Positions 46,935 to 56,368 of a stretch of DNA of 64,000 nucleotides are shown in pieces. Both the position numbers and the translations under genes were made by a program. Position 1 is the first letter of the stretch. The number at the start of each line of letters is the position of its first letter. The notes under the pieces were generated by a model. It was not told where the DNA came from. It worked only from the letters and a program-made list of their open reading frames with translations, and made no database searches. The DNA is from Bacteroidota bacterium (GTDB lineage: Bacteria > Bacteroidota > Bacteroidia > Cytophagales > Cytophagaceae): positions 124,001 through 188,000 of the forward strand of contig JAEYZG010000045.1 in assembly GCA_023428135.1 (NCBI GenBank). Reading direction: 5' to 3'.

Positions 46935-49484
46935 TTATCTTACAAGATTAAAGTTCACTGATAATGTATTTCCTGCAGTTCCTTTAGTTCCTGCCTGGGT
47001 ATAAGGAGTTGCGGATACAGTGTGATTTCCAAAGGAAAGGTAATAAGATCCATAATTTCCATTATTATCACCTCCTATAGCATAGGGAGCTTCGCTTTCG
47101 ATTCTGCCTGATTTACCATCCATTTTGAAGGCAACACTTTTCACTTCGTTTCCTGTATTAGCCCTGATATTGATCTTGTTTGCTTTAAGTGCAGAAAGGC
47201 TGATGGTAGCTCCATTAGTAATCGTTGCTATATCTCTATTGGTTTCAGAATTTACTAGTGTGAAACTAACAACAGTATTACCAGCTGAAGGTGTTGGAGT
47301 TGTTACTACTCCGTTCGTTACAGTGAAAGATATTTCAGTAGTTCCACCAGCAGTTCCTTGTGCATTAGCGCCAGAATAATCTGTTACGGATAATTTGCGA
47401 CTTCCTTCTGCAAACGTACCAGGCTTATAATCACTTCCTGCATCTCCAAACATTGTTATAGGAGCATAGCTTTCTGTATTAACAACAGCACCATCTAATT
47501 TAAACTGCACACTTCCTGCAAAGCCAGAAGCCACATTAGCTCTGACATTGATATTCTTTGTACCTATTTTAGAATAGTCAATAACAGCGCCATTTGTCAA
47601 TGTCATGATATCTTTATCGGTGTCAGCATTAACAAGAGTAACACTCGTTACTTTAGTTGCTCCGGGAGTCGGAGTGGTAGTTCCACCGTTTGTTACAGTG
47701 AAAGAAATCTCAGTAGTTCCTCCTACTGTTCCCTGTGCATTTGCACTCGCGTAATCTGTTACAGCTAACTTGTGACTTCCTGCCACAAATGTACCAGGCT
47801 TATAATCAGAACCTTCATCACCAAACATGGTTATAGGAGCATAGCTTTCAGTATTAACAACTGCACCGTTTAATTTAAACTGCACACTTCCTGCAAATCC
47901 TGATGCCACATTAGCTCTGACATTGATATTCTTTGTACCTATTTTAGAATAATCAATTACTGCACCATTAGATAGAGTCATGATATCTTTGTCTGTATCA
48001 GCGTTAACAAGAGTAATGCTTGTTACTTTTGTTGCACCCGGAGTTGGTGTTGGTGTTGGAGTTGGTGTCGGTCCTGAACCACCACCAGTTCCTGTACCTG
48101 GATTTGGATTTGGAGTTACAGAAGTTCCTGAAGAAGTACCTTCGTAAGCTCCGATATCATACCCATTACCTGTAGGTCTTGCTGTGCTGGAGAAATCATA
48201 AGTAACACCGAAAGATGAAACATCAGCACCTTTGTCGATCGCAGGAGAACCTGAAGCAAGGCGATAATCTCCACCAGACGCATTCACAAACTTAACATCA
48301 GCAACGTTCATTGTTGTATAGTTATTTTTGTCTGTTACTTTAGCACTGTTTCTGGTATTGATAAACTTGCCTGTTTTAGGATTTACGATGATGTTATTGA
48401 TAACATTATTCATCGGAATCTTTCCAGCAGCAATCATGAAACCATCAGATCCACTATTAACAACTGTGTTGTTGATGAAGCTGAATGCTTGTCCTGGAGT
48501 ATATCTGGTATCGACATATACTCCATATGCACCTGCACCAAGTATCAAGTTGTTATACACTACATTATCACCATATCCAAGGCAGATAATACCATTACCC
48601 GGACCATTTTTGATAATATTGTTATAACATTTTCCACCAGTACCTTCACCTAACTGAAGACCATTATTCTGGTGTGCTGCAAATGGATCTCTACCATAGT
48701 TTTCAATCGTGTTATCAAAGATCTCACAACCTTTTGTTGCACAACCAACCTGAATACCTTCGCAGCCGGTATTAACAACTTTGTTTTTGAACAGACGAAG
48801 GCCTTCTACAGTGTGAGGCGTGATAGTTCCACACGAAAGGCTTCTACCTGAAGCGTAGAATGAGTTACCAATATAAAAACCTTCACCAGTAACATCGTGA
48901 ACATAGTTATCATGAATAGAAATATCTCTCATAGTAAAGTTTCCATTCCATGTAGCCGGATCACAAGTTGGATCTGTCTTTCCCATTAAGCCTGCGAAGC
49001 CAATGTTGCTGATTTCTACATTAGAGACCTCCCAGTTGGTAGACAAGCTTTCAAAAGTAACACCGATATGTGAACCTTTTACGTGAATACCATACTGATC
49101 ATTCGATCCATTACCAGCCAATTTTACATATTTACAATTTGAAAATTTCAAACCATAGCCGTTGCTGCTGGACGCACTGATAGTCACTTTACCATTTGAA
49201 TTTACAAAGGTAATTGGTTTGCCAGCCTGGCCTTCAAAATTTTTCAACCAAAGCGGACCTCTGGTACCAGCTTCGATACATACAACGCTTCCCGCAGGAA
49301 GATTAAGCGTACTTCCGTCAACCACTGTTTGACTTGTTTTAATGGTATAGACGCACGAATAACCCTGAGCAGCTGCTAAACTACTTTCAGCTGCATTATT
49401 TTTGGTGACTTCATGTTCTTTTTTACAAGAGGTGATAGAAATACCCATGACACATAAGGCCATCAAAATACTAGATCTTCTCAT
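46935..49484 (-). CDS. Beta-helix surface lipoprotein with three C-terminal Ig-like modules
   Basis: This 849-residue protein has a lipoprotein leader (MRRSSILMALCVMGISITSC, lipobox Cys20). The beta-helix (about 90-400) shares VEISNIGFAGLMGKTDPTCD, then YVHDVTGEGFYIGNSFYASG and NTIENYGRDPF with its relatives. A Pro-Thr linker (TPTPTPTPTPG) is followed by three modules of about 110 residues starting KVTSITLVNADTDKD, KVTSVTLVNADTDKD and VVSFTLVNSETNRD. The first two are nearly identical, and the third is diverged. No T9SS domain is present; it would be lipid-anchored, probably at the surface. It is closely paralogous to the 49883 gene. Confidence 0.85.
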   Translation of the reverse strand: MRRSSILMALCVMGISITSCKKEHEVTKNNAAESSLAAAQGYSCVYTIKTSQTVVDGSTLNLPAGSVVCIEAGTRGPLWLKNFEGQAGKPITFVNSNGKVTISASSSNGYGLKFSNCKYVKLAGNGSNDQYGIHVKGSHIGVTFESLSTNWEVSNVEISNIGFAGLMGKTDPTCDPATWNGNFTMRDISIHDNYVHDVTGEGFYIGNSFYASGRSLSCGTITPHTVEGLRLFKNKVVNTGCEGIQVGCATKGCEIFDNTIENYGRDPFAAHQNNGLQLGEGTGGKCYNNIIKNGPGNGIICLGYGDNVVYNNLILGAGAYGVYVDTRYTPGQAFSFINNTVVNSGSDGFMIAAGKIPMNNVINNIIVNPKTGKFINTRNSAKVTDKNNYTTMNVADVKFVNASGGDYRLASGSPAIDKGADVSSFGVTYDFSSTARPTGNGYDIGAYEGTSSGTSVTPNPNPGTGTGGGSGPTPTPTPTPTPGATKVTSITLVNADTDKDIMTLSNGAVIDYSKIGTKNINVRANVASGFAGSVQFKLNGAVVNTESYAPITMFGDEGSDYKPGTFVAGSHKLAVTDYASANAQGTVGGTTEISFTVTNGGTTTPTPGATKVTSVTLVNADTDKDIMTLTNGAVIDYSKIGTKNINVRANVASGFAGSVQFKLDGAVVNTESYAPITMFGDAGSDYKPGTFAEGSRKLSVTDYSGANAQGTAGGTTEISFTVTNGVVTTPTPSAGNTVVSFTLVNSETNRDIATITNGATISLSALKANKINIRANTGNEVKSVAFKMDGKSGRIESEAPYAIGGDNNGNYGSYYLSFGNHTVSATPYTQAGTKGTAGNTLSVNFNLVR
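47311..48036 (-). repeat. Intragenic direct duplication encoding two near-identical Ig-like modules
   Basis: Two copies of about 350 bp (roughly 47311-47668 and 47690-48036) are very similar at the DNA level. Each encodes a module ending in TEISFTVTNG. A hexamer-type Pro-Thr tract lies next to the upstream copy (about 48036-48072). The similarity suggests a recent duplication and a potential for recombination. Confidence 0.8.
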
Positions 49485-49882
49485 TTTAATGTGTTTTTGT
49501 TAAGAGTACAAAAGATTTGTTTGAATTTTTACCGCAATCAAAGGCCAATCGATTGTTTAATAAGGTGCTTTTCCAGCACGGGCGTAATTGCTTATTGTTT
49601 CTGCGCAGAATTTAACTGCCTTGAACACGATAAAAAGTAGAGGTCTAACTTATAGGTACTTGAGATTTATTGGAAAATAATTTTTGACAAACTTTGCTTT
49701 GTTTAGCTATGGAACGGAGTATCAAATATCATATTGTCTTTATGTTGAGAGCACCATTTCATACTATTTAAAAACTTTAAAATTATATGAAAATTATATT
49801 TCTAAATATCTTTTTAATGAAATATCCGGAAGCCCCTTAAATAGAGGCTTCCGAACACCTCTTACTGATTATGATTTATATA
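49485..49882. other. Leader/intergenic region between two beta-helix genes
   Basis: About 400 bp between minus-strand paralogs. It should hold the promoter of the 46935 gene. A weak hairpin after the 49883 gene (49827-49853) is the only structure I can support. Confidence 0.5.
49827..49853 (-). terminator. Weak terminator-like hairpin after the 49883 gene
   Basis: CGGAAGCC/GGCTTCCG arms (49827-49834, 49846-49853) lie 29 bp past the stop. There is little T-tract on the minus strand. Confidence 0.45.
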
Positions 49883-51652
49883 TCAGCTTACTACATTAAT
49901 TGACACTGTGTATAAAGGTCCTGCTGTACCTGAAGCACCTTCTTTAGTATATGGAATCGTAGTGATAGAATGTACTCCCAATGCAGGTGTCCATGGATTG
50001 TAATTGCCTACCCCTGCATCGCCATACATGGAAAATGGAACACCGCTTTCAGTTCTAACATTTACCCCATCAAACTTAAAAATCACACTTTTCGTTCCTG
50101 CAGATGTATTTGCACGAACATTTATTTTACTAGTGCCGAGTGCACTAAAGCTTATTTTTGCACCATTGGATATTGTCATAACATCCTTTCCTGTAGTTGC
50201 ATTTACAAGAGTTAAGCTGGTAATCTGAGCCGTTCCGGTCGAACTAGCAGGTGCATCTGAAGAACCTGGAGTATTATTTGAAAGCGAAGAACTGCTTCCT
50301 TCAAATGCTCCGATATCATATGCTACGCCGCTTGGTCTTCTTCCTCCACCAAAATCAGAAGCAATTCCATAAGATGCTGTATTCATCCCTTTATCAATGG
50401 CAGGAGAACCAGAAGCAATTCTGTAATCATTACCTGAAGGATTCACGAATTTAACTTCGCCAATAGTAGCTGCATTAAGGTTATTGGATGATGTAAGTTT
50501 TACATTACTACTTCTCGTTGAAATGAACTTACCATTTTTAGGTGCTGCAATAATGTTATTGACAACATAGTTCATCGGAATTTTTTCAGAATACACCATT
50601 ATACCATCTTTCCCACTATTAACAATAGTATTATTAGCTAATTTAAAAAACTGTCCTGGGGTATATCTCGAATCAGAGAAAATACCAAATGCCCCTGCAT
50701 TTATAATTAAATTGTTATAAACAACATTGTCTCCATAACCAAGGCAGATGATACCATTACCAGGGCCGTTTTTAATGATGTTATTATAGCACAAACCGCC
50801 TGTTCCTTCTCCTATCTGAAGACCATTATTCTGGTTTGCAGCGAAAGGATCTTTACCAAAGTTTTCTATAGTGTTACCATAAATTTCACAGCCCTTAATA
50901 GCACATCCGACCTGAATACCTTCACAACCGCTGTTTAATACTCTGTTATTATAGATTTTAACTCCCTCTATGCTATGAGGAGCAATATTTCCACACGACA
51001 GGTTTCTTCCACCTTCATAGAATGAGTTTCCCACATAGAAGCCTTCTCCGGTCACATCGTGAACGTAGTTATCATGAGCAGATACATCTCTCATTGTAAA
51101 ATTTCCTCTCCATGTAGCAGGATCACATGAAGGATCGGTTTTTCCCATCAAGCCTGCAAATCCTATCTTACTTATTTCCACATTGGAAATTTCCCAATTT
51201 GTAGACAATGCCTCAAAGCTAACACCTATATGAGATCCGGTTACATGAATTCCGTATTGATCAGAAGAACCATTACCGGCAACTTTTACATATTTACAAT
51301 TGGCTAGTTTTAGTCCATATCCATTGCTGGGAGAACATTGTATTGTTACTTTTCCATTCCCATTGACAAAAGTAATTGGCTTTCCGGGCTGACCGGAAAA
51401 GTTCTTAAGCACAAGTGGCCCTCTGGTACCTGCTTCTATACAAACTACACTTCCTGCCGGAATATTAAGGGTACTTCCATCTACAATAGGTTGATTAGCC
51501 TTTATGGTATAGGTACAAGCATATCCTTCGACTCCCGCGCTGTCTCCTACAGCCATAGAAGGCTTAACATTTTCAATGTCATGTTCCTTTTTACAAGAGG
51601 CAAAAGAAATACCTATGGCACACAATGCCATCAAAATACTGGATCGTCTCAT
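49883..51652 (-). CDS. Beta-helix surface lipoprotein with one C-terminal Ig-like module
   Basis: This 589-residue paralog of the 46935 product has a near-identical lipoprotein leader (MRRSSILMALCAIGISFASC) and beta-helix (about 85-400), for example VEISKIGFAGLMGKTDPSCD and GLCYNNIIKNGPGNGIICLG. It carries only one C-terminal module, starting ITSLTLVNATTGKD (about residue 480), where its relative has three. A Ser-rich linker replaces the Pro-Thr one. The difference in module number between close paralogs suggests module gain or loss. It would be a lipid-anchored, probably surface protein. It begins the leftward run of four beta-helix genes, divergent from the GT2 gene at 51892. Confidence 0.85.
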   Translation of the reverse strand: MRRSSILMALCAIGISFASCKKEHDIENVKPSMAVGDSAGVEGYACTYTIKANQPIVDGSTLNIPAGSVVCIEAGTRGPLVLKNFSGQPGKPITFVNGNGKVTIQCSPSNGYGLKLANCKYVKVAGNGSSDQYGIHVTGSHIGVSFEALSTNWEISNVEISKIGFAGLMGKTDPSCDPATWRGNFTMRDVSAHDNYVHDVTGEGFYVGNSFYEGGRNLSCGNIAPHSIEGVKIYNNRVLNSGCEGIQVGCAIKGCEIYGNTIENFGKDPFAANQNNGLQIGEGTGGLCYNNIIKNGPGNGIICLGYGDNVVYNNLIINAGAFGIFSDSRYTPGQFFKLANNTIVNSGKDGIMVYSEKIPMNYVVNNIIAAPKNGKFISTRSSNVKLTSSNNLNAATIGEVKFVNPSGNDYRIASGSPAIDKGMNTASYGIASDFGGGRRPSGVAYDIGAFEGSSSSLSNNTPGSSDAPASSTGTAQITSLTLVNATTGKDVMTISNGAKISFSALGTSKINVRANTSAGTKSVIFKFDGVNVRTESGVPFSMYGDAGVGNYNPWTPALGVHSITTIPYTKEGASGTAGPLYTVSINVVS

Positions 51653-51891
51653 TTGAAATTTATTTGGTTAGATATTAGAGATTTATTTATGAAGCCCGAT
51701 TGCTGATTGTATGATTATCTCCGGACTTCCATAAAAGTAGAGTTTATTCCTATAAGCTGGTTTTTAATTCATTAATGGCTGTTGGCCTTTTTATATTTGT
51801 TCACGTCTAAACACTATCACTTCTGAATCAGTTCTATTTTTAATGGGAGATTTAATTTTCCTTTTATTTTATTAAAATTCATAAAATAGAT

Positions 51892-52779
51892 ATGTCAAGA
51901 TTTAGCATGCCTGCTTGGGTGTACAGGCATAATAATATACAGTTTAAAGAGAATGATCTATATTCCCTTCAGATAGTAGATAAAATCAAAGAAAAGTTAA
52001 AAAGGTTCCACCAAGACGATCCGGAAGTAACGATTGTAATTCCGGCATATAATGAAGAGAAGAATATCCTGAGAACATTGTCATCTATTTCTGAATTAAA
52101 GACCAGCTATCGTACTGAATTGATTGTTGCTAACAATAATTCTAAAGACAAGACACAGGAAATATTAGACAGATGTGGTGTACGATCTGTCTTTGTCAAA
52201 GACCAAGGAATCAGCTATGCAAGACAAGGAGGTCTGGAAGCAGCAAAAGCCCCAATCATTGCCAATGCAGATGCAGATTCTATTTATCCTATTGAGTGGT
52301 TAGACACAATTATTGAACCACTTCACAACTCTTCGATTTCCTGTAGTTATGGCACATATTCATTTATTCCCGGAGAAGAGAATAACAGATTAACACTAGC
52401 ATTATATGAAACAGCTGCTAATGCATTCTTTGCACTAAAAAGAATGCAAAGAGAGTGTGTAAACGTTATGGGCTTTAATTTTGCCTATCGTAAAGCCGAT
52501 GCACTTGAAGTCGGAGGTTTTTATCATCAGCTTAACCGTAAGGTAACTAAAAGAAGTGAAGATGGTTGGATGGCTATGTGCCTTACTAAAAAAGGAGAGC
52601 TCCAATTGGTAGAATCTCCCCATGCAAGGGTTTGGACCAGCGACAGAAGATTAATGGATGATGGATCAATAGGAAAAGCACTTTATAATAGAGCTAAAAC
52701 AGAAATATCCAGAATAGGAATTTACTTTACCCCAAAGGGAGAAATAAATATAGAGGAAGAAAAAGCAAAAAAATTTTGA
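51892..52779 (+). CDS. Family 2 glycosyltransferase
   Basis: This 295-residue soluble GT-A enzyme has no membrane helix. The nucleotide-binding start is VTIVIPAYNEEKNILRTLSS, the metal-binding segment is IIANADADSIYP, and the acceptor region includes KRSEDGWMAMCLTKKGE. It would transfer a sugar from an NDP donor in the cytoplasm. It is divergent from the four beta-helix genes. A weak terminator follows and then a decayed gene. The acceptor is unknown, but the surrounding surface genes make a surface glycan likely. Confidence 0.85.
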   Translation: MSRFSMPAWVYRHNNIQFKENDLYSLQIVDKIKEKLKRFHQDDPEVTIVIPAYNEEKNILRTLSSISELKTSYRTELIVANNNSKDKTQEILDRCGVRSVFVKDQGISYARQGGLEAAKAPIIANADADSIYPIEWLDTIIEPLHNSSISCSYGTYSFIPGEENNRLTLALYETAANAFFALKRMQRECVNVMGFNFAYRKADALEVGGFYHQLNRKVTKRSEDGWMAMCLTKKGELQLVESPHARVWTSDRRLMDDGSIGKALYNRAKTEISRIGIYFTPKGEINIEEEKAKKF

Positions 52780-52801
52780 TTAGTCTGACACTAAATATAC
52801 T

Positions 52802-52829
52802 AAGAGGCCTTAAGTACTCAGGGCTTTTT
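52802..52829 (+). terminator. Weak terminator after the GT2 gene
   Basis: A short stem around GCCTT/AGGGC with flanking A/G-U pairs is followed by five T, 20 bp after the GT2 stop. Confidence 0.45.
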
Positions 52830-52887
52830 AAATTTATTCAGAACAATCACAGAAGAAACATTTTTATATAAAATTTAATTCATTCTT

Positions 52888-53200
52888 ATGAGAAATAATT
52901 TACTTTTATTTTTTAGCATTTACATACTTTTATTCTACAACAATTCATTTTGCCGGATTCAGTATACTGGGAGACGGAATCCGAAGATCCCGATCTAATA
53001 CATAGACATGAATGTAGTTATGTTGAATGAGATGGAAAATTTTATCTTAACTAAAGACTTGGTAAAAGGAACAACCTTGCCTCCTACCCCGAATACTCCA
53101 AGTGCATAGACTTAGCAAACTACCCAAGGGCATTTATATTATACATATTGTATCAGAAAAAAATAATGAGAAAATCTCAATAAAAATTATCAGGATTTAG
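52888..53200 (+). pseudogene. Remnant of a kelch-like T9SS secreted protein gene
   Basis: Three pieces of one secreted protein survive in three different frames. ATG 52888 starts a signal-peptide-like MRNNLLLFFSIYILLFYN. From 52965 another frame reads ESEDPDLIHRHECSYVE, stop (53028-53030), DGKFYLN, stop: the kelch/beta-propeller pattern RHExSFVxxxGKFYLxGGR with nonsense mutations. From about 53102 a third frame reads LSKLPKGIYIIHIVSEKNNE and ends IRI-stop at 53198-53200, a typical end of a T9SS sorting domain. An intact gene would be far longer, so there must be large internal deletions. The strong terminator at 53222 still follows in the right place. The family assignment rests on these short motifs. 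Confidence 0.65.
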
Positions 53201-53221
53201 ATGGCTTTCCATTACCAATTT

Positions 53222-53275
53222 AAAAGAATAGGGAGAAAGAATAATTATTTATATTTTCTCCCTATTCTTTTTTTT
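53222..53275 (+). terminator. Strong terminator after the decayed gene
   Basis: A perfect 17-bp stem (53222-53238 with 53255-53271; outer sequence AAAAGAATAGGGAG) is followed by a T run to 53275. With no intact plus-strand gene just upstream, it supports the former existence of the decayed gene. Confidence 0.9.
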
Positions 53276-53333
53276 AATACTTAAACACTGGTTAGATATA
53301 GCAGTTTACTATTGAAATTCATCGTTATCTGAC

Positions 53334-56153
53334 ATGAAAACCTTATACCCATTTTCGAAAAAAAACGTTATTGTTCTACTGTTCCTCGTTCTAAACAAAA
53401 CTTTTGCTTTTAGTCAGAGTTTTATATCAAGCACTCTTCAGAACGCAGGAGTTCTTACACCTACATCTCTCCAATTCGGACCGGATGGTAAATTGTATGT
53501 TGGTCAACAGGATGGGGCTATAAAAGTATTGACCATCAATAGGACTTCAGCAAATAACTACACAGTTACAGGATCCGAAACAATAACCCTTGTAAAAGAA
53601 ATACCAAATCATAATGATGATGGAAGTTTATTAATCCAGACTTCAACTAAGAGACTTCTGACAGGTATAGCTGTTGCCGGAACACCTGAAAATCCTGTAC
53701 TATATGCTACCTCCAGTGACTTCAGAATTGGAGGGGCCAGCAATGGTGATCTCGATCTCTGTACCAATTCCGGAGTATTATCCAAACTAACAAAAGTAGG
53801 AAACAAATGGACAAAAACAGACCTGGTCAGAGGTCTTCCAAAATCAGAAGAAACACATTCCTGCAATGGTCTATACTTATACGAAGGGAATGGTAAAAAA
53901 ACAATGCTAATAGCCGTAGGAGGCCAGACAAATGCAGGTTCCCCCTCAAACGTATTTGCTTATATATGTGAGTACGCTCTTTCTGCTGCTATCCTTTCTG
54001 TAGACTTAAATGTAGTTGAAAACCTTCCGGACAAGCAAGACCCAACTGGGAAGCATCCATACAAATATGATATTCCTACCCTGGATGATCCCACCAGGCC
54101 TAATAATCCTGATGGTTCTGACCAAAATGATCCATGGGGAGGGAATGACGGATTAAACCAGGCTAAAATAGTGACAAACGGGCCTGTTCAGGTATTTGCT
54201 TCAGGCTTTCGAAATCCATATGATGTTTTAATATTAAAGCATCCATCCAAAGCTGGAAAAATTTTCACCATAGACAATGGTCCAAACAAAAACTGGGGGG
54301 GAACTCCAATTAATGGTGATGATGGAAAATCTTCAAACAAATATTCATCATCAGAACCAGGATCACAGGATGTTGGAAACTTTGACGGACTTGAACTCAT
54401 AGGTGATATGGACAATTATACTCCTGGATCTTTTTATGGTGGTCATCCAAATCCTATAAGAGCAAACCCTGAGAGCGCAGGACTCTATACAGATTCTCCC
54501 TCAGGGACAGGCTGGCGTTATGATAAAAACAGCGCTACTCTACCTTTGCCCCAAGACTGGCCACCCGTGCCTGTTGCTGATCCAAAACAAAGCGAATATA
54601 AAAAGGCTGGAACTGACTCAGACAAATCCTTGCTGTACTTTAAAAATTCAACAAATGGATTATGTGAGTACAGATATTCAGGAAACCCACTTTATGGTGA
54701 TATTCTTGCAGCTGGCTTCGATGGAAATCTTTATAGAATAAAACTCAATGAAACAGGTGATGTTGTACTCAACAATAAAGATGCCAACAGATTGAACTTA
54801 GATAACCCTTTAGGAAGCGATCTTGAAGGAAAAGCACTGGATGTAACCTCACAAGGAGATGGAGAGGCCTTTGAAGGTACTATATGGGTTGCTGTATATC
54901 AAAAAAATCTGATAAAAGTATTTGAACCTGCTACTATCATATGCAGTAATTCCTCCCCTACCGCCGATGACGATAACGATGGATATTCAAATGAAGAAGA
55001 AAATGATAACCAGACAGACCCTTGCAATCCTGCCGATTCTCCGGCAGACAATGACAAAGATATGATAAGCGATAAATGGGATATTGATGATGATAATGAT
55101 GAAATTCCGGACAACCAAGATTTCTTTCCATTGGATAATCAAAATGGATTACAAAACCATATTCCCAAAATCTTTAATCTTACCAATGCAGATCCTGGTA
55201 CAGGCTTCTTTGGTGTTGGATTAACAGGCTTAATGAGCAATGGAACCAGCGATTATCAAGACCTCTACAATAATGATAACATTATTGCAGGTGGAGCAAT
55301 TGGAGCAATTACTGTTGAAGAAGTTCCAGATGGCGATGCGTATCAAACTAATAACAATCAGCAATATGCCTTTCAGGTAGGTATCAATACTAACAAAAAT
55401 ACAGGTATCTTCACTGTCAAAATAGGAATATTACCCAACTACTTTAGCTCTGTAACACCTCAAAATTATCAATCCCATGGAATGTTTATAGGAACAGGTG
55501 ATCAGGACAATTACATTAAACTTTCATTAAATGCCAATGGAGGTGCAGGAGGAATTGAATTGATGACTGAAACGGATGGTGTAGCTAGCAGTATTCAAAA
55601 CCCATTGCCGGGAGATATTCCTAAAACCAACATCGTCTTCTATCTCACCATTGACCCTGAAACAGGAACAATTTATCCTAAATATAAAATAGAGGATGCA
55701 ATGTATAGCTTTGATCCAATTCAGGCGACGGGAAAAATTGCAACTACTATACAGAATGAAGAAACAGCTTTAGCTGTTGGCCTTATTGCAACATCAAGAG
55801 GATCCGGGAGTAGATTCAGCGCTACCTGGGATTATATAGAAGTCACTCCAGGGAGCATCACATCTATAAACTTCTGGCATAATGGAGCCAAATCAAAAAA
55901 TATAAACTTGTATCCAAACCCTTCAAATGATTTCGTTAATATGAATATTAATGAAGAATCATCTCAAAAATATACTCTAAAAATATTTAACAGCTTGTGT
56001 CAGTTAATTGATGAAAGCCAAATTAAATATGTCCCTGGAAACGATGATCATAAGATTAAAGTAGAAAATTTTCCAAATGGCATTTATTATTTTCAATTAA
56101 TTAATGAAGTCCAGGAACAATCAGTAACTGTCAAATTTATTAAAAGTAATTAA
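53334..56153 (+). CDS. Secreted beta-propeller (sugar dehydrogenase-like) protein with T9SS sorting domain
   Basis: This 939-residue protein has a signal peptide (about 1-27). Residues about 35-530 resemble the soluble glucose/sorbosone dehydrogenase propeller, with SLQFGPDGKLYVGQQDGAIK, VQVFASGFRNPYDVLI and DILAAGFDGNLYRI. Residues about 542-598 are an Asp-rich calcium-type repeat region (ADDDNDGYSNEEEN, DNDKDMISDKWDIDDDND). A further beta-rich domain (about 605-850) resembles a lectin/laminin-G-like module, and residues about 857-939 (NLYPNPSNDFVN onward) are a T9SS sorting domain. It is exported to the cell surface. Enzymatic activity is uncertain because many such propellers in Bacteroidota only bind. 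It directly follows the decayed kelch-type gene. Confidence 0.85.
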   Translation: MKTLYPFSKKNVIVLLFLVLNKTFAFSQSFISSTLQNAGVLTPTSLQFGPDGKLYVGQQDGAIKVLTINRTSANNYTVTGSETITLVKEIPNHNDDGSLLIQTSTKRLLTGIAVAGTPENPVLYATSSDFRIGGASNGDLDLCTNSGVLSKLTKVGNKWTKTDLVRGLPKSEETHSCNGLYLYEGNGKKTMLIAVGGQTNAGSPSNVFAYICEYALSAAILSVDLNVVENLPDKQDPTGKHPYKYDIPTLDDPTRPNNPDGSDQNDPWGGNDGLNQAKIVTNGPVQVFASGFRNPYDVLILKHPSKAGKIFTIDNGPNKNWGGTPINGDDGKSSNKYSSSEPGSQDVGNFDGLELIGDMDNYTPGSFYGGHPNPIRANPESAGLYTDSPSGTGWRYDKNSATLPLPQDWPPVPVADPKQSEYKKAGTDSDKSLLYFKNSTNGLCEYRYSGNPLYGDILAAGFDGNLYRIKLNETGDVVLNNKDANRLNLDNPLGSDLEGKALDVTSQGDGEAFEGTIWVAVYQKNLIKVFEPATIICSNSSPTADDDNDGYSNEEENDNQTDPCNPADSPADNDKDMISDKWDIDDDNDEIPDNQDFFPLDNQNGLQNHIPKIFNLTNADPGTGFFGVGLTGLMSNGTSDYQDLYNNDNIIAGGAIGAITVEEVPDGDAYQTNNNQQYAFQVGINTNKNTGIFTVKIGILPNYFSSVTPQNYQSHGMFIGTGDQDNYIKLSLNANGGAGGIELMTETDGVASSIQNPLPGDIPKTNIVFYLTIDPETGTIYPKYKIEDAMYSFDPIQATGKIATTIQNEETALAVGLIATSRGSGSRFSATWDYIEVTPGSITSINFWHNGAKSKNINLYPNPSNDFVNMNINEESSQKYTLKIFNSLCQLIDESQIKYVPGNDDHKIKVENFPNGIYYFQLINEVQEQSVTVKFIKSN

Positions 56154-56164
56154 ATCTGATTTAG

Positions 56165-56207
56165 ATAAAGATGAGACCTTCTTTGAAAAATCTCATCTTT
56201 ATTTCTT
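56165..56207 (+). terminator. Terminator of the beta-propeller gene
   Basis: A 12-bp stem ATAAAGATGAGA/TCTCATCTTTAT (56165-56176, 56191-56202) is followed by a T-rich stretch, 11 bp past the stop. Confidence 0.85.
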
Positions 56208-56257
56208 TTGCAATGTTCTCTCTCCTTGGCGGTTTTCATATTATCTAAACTATCAAC

Positions 56258-56306
56258 ACTGAATAACTATGTAAATGAACACTTACATAGTTATTCAGTT
56301 TTTTTT
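56258..56306 (+). terminator. Second, orphan terminator-like hairpin
   Basis: A perfect 17-bp stem (56258-56274 with 56283-56299; ACTGAATAACTATGTAA on the left) around an 8-base loop is followed by eight T. The preceding gene already has its own terminator, so this one may end a short unannotated RNA or back up the first. Confidence 0.7.
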
Positions 56307-56368
56307 ATGTCAATAATACAATAACCTCCATATTTTTCTTTCCTTTTATTTTTTAATAAATTGCATAA

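Noticed and set aside
41875..49545. An 18-base match with one mismatch (TTTACCGCGATCAAAGGC at 41875, TTTACCGCAATCAAAGGC at 49528)
   Set aside because: In 64 kb a few one-mismatch 18-mers are expected by chance, and the two lie in different contexts (a terminator and a gene leader).
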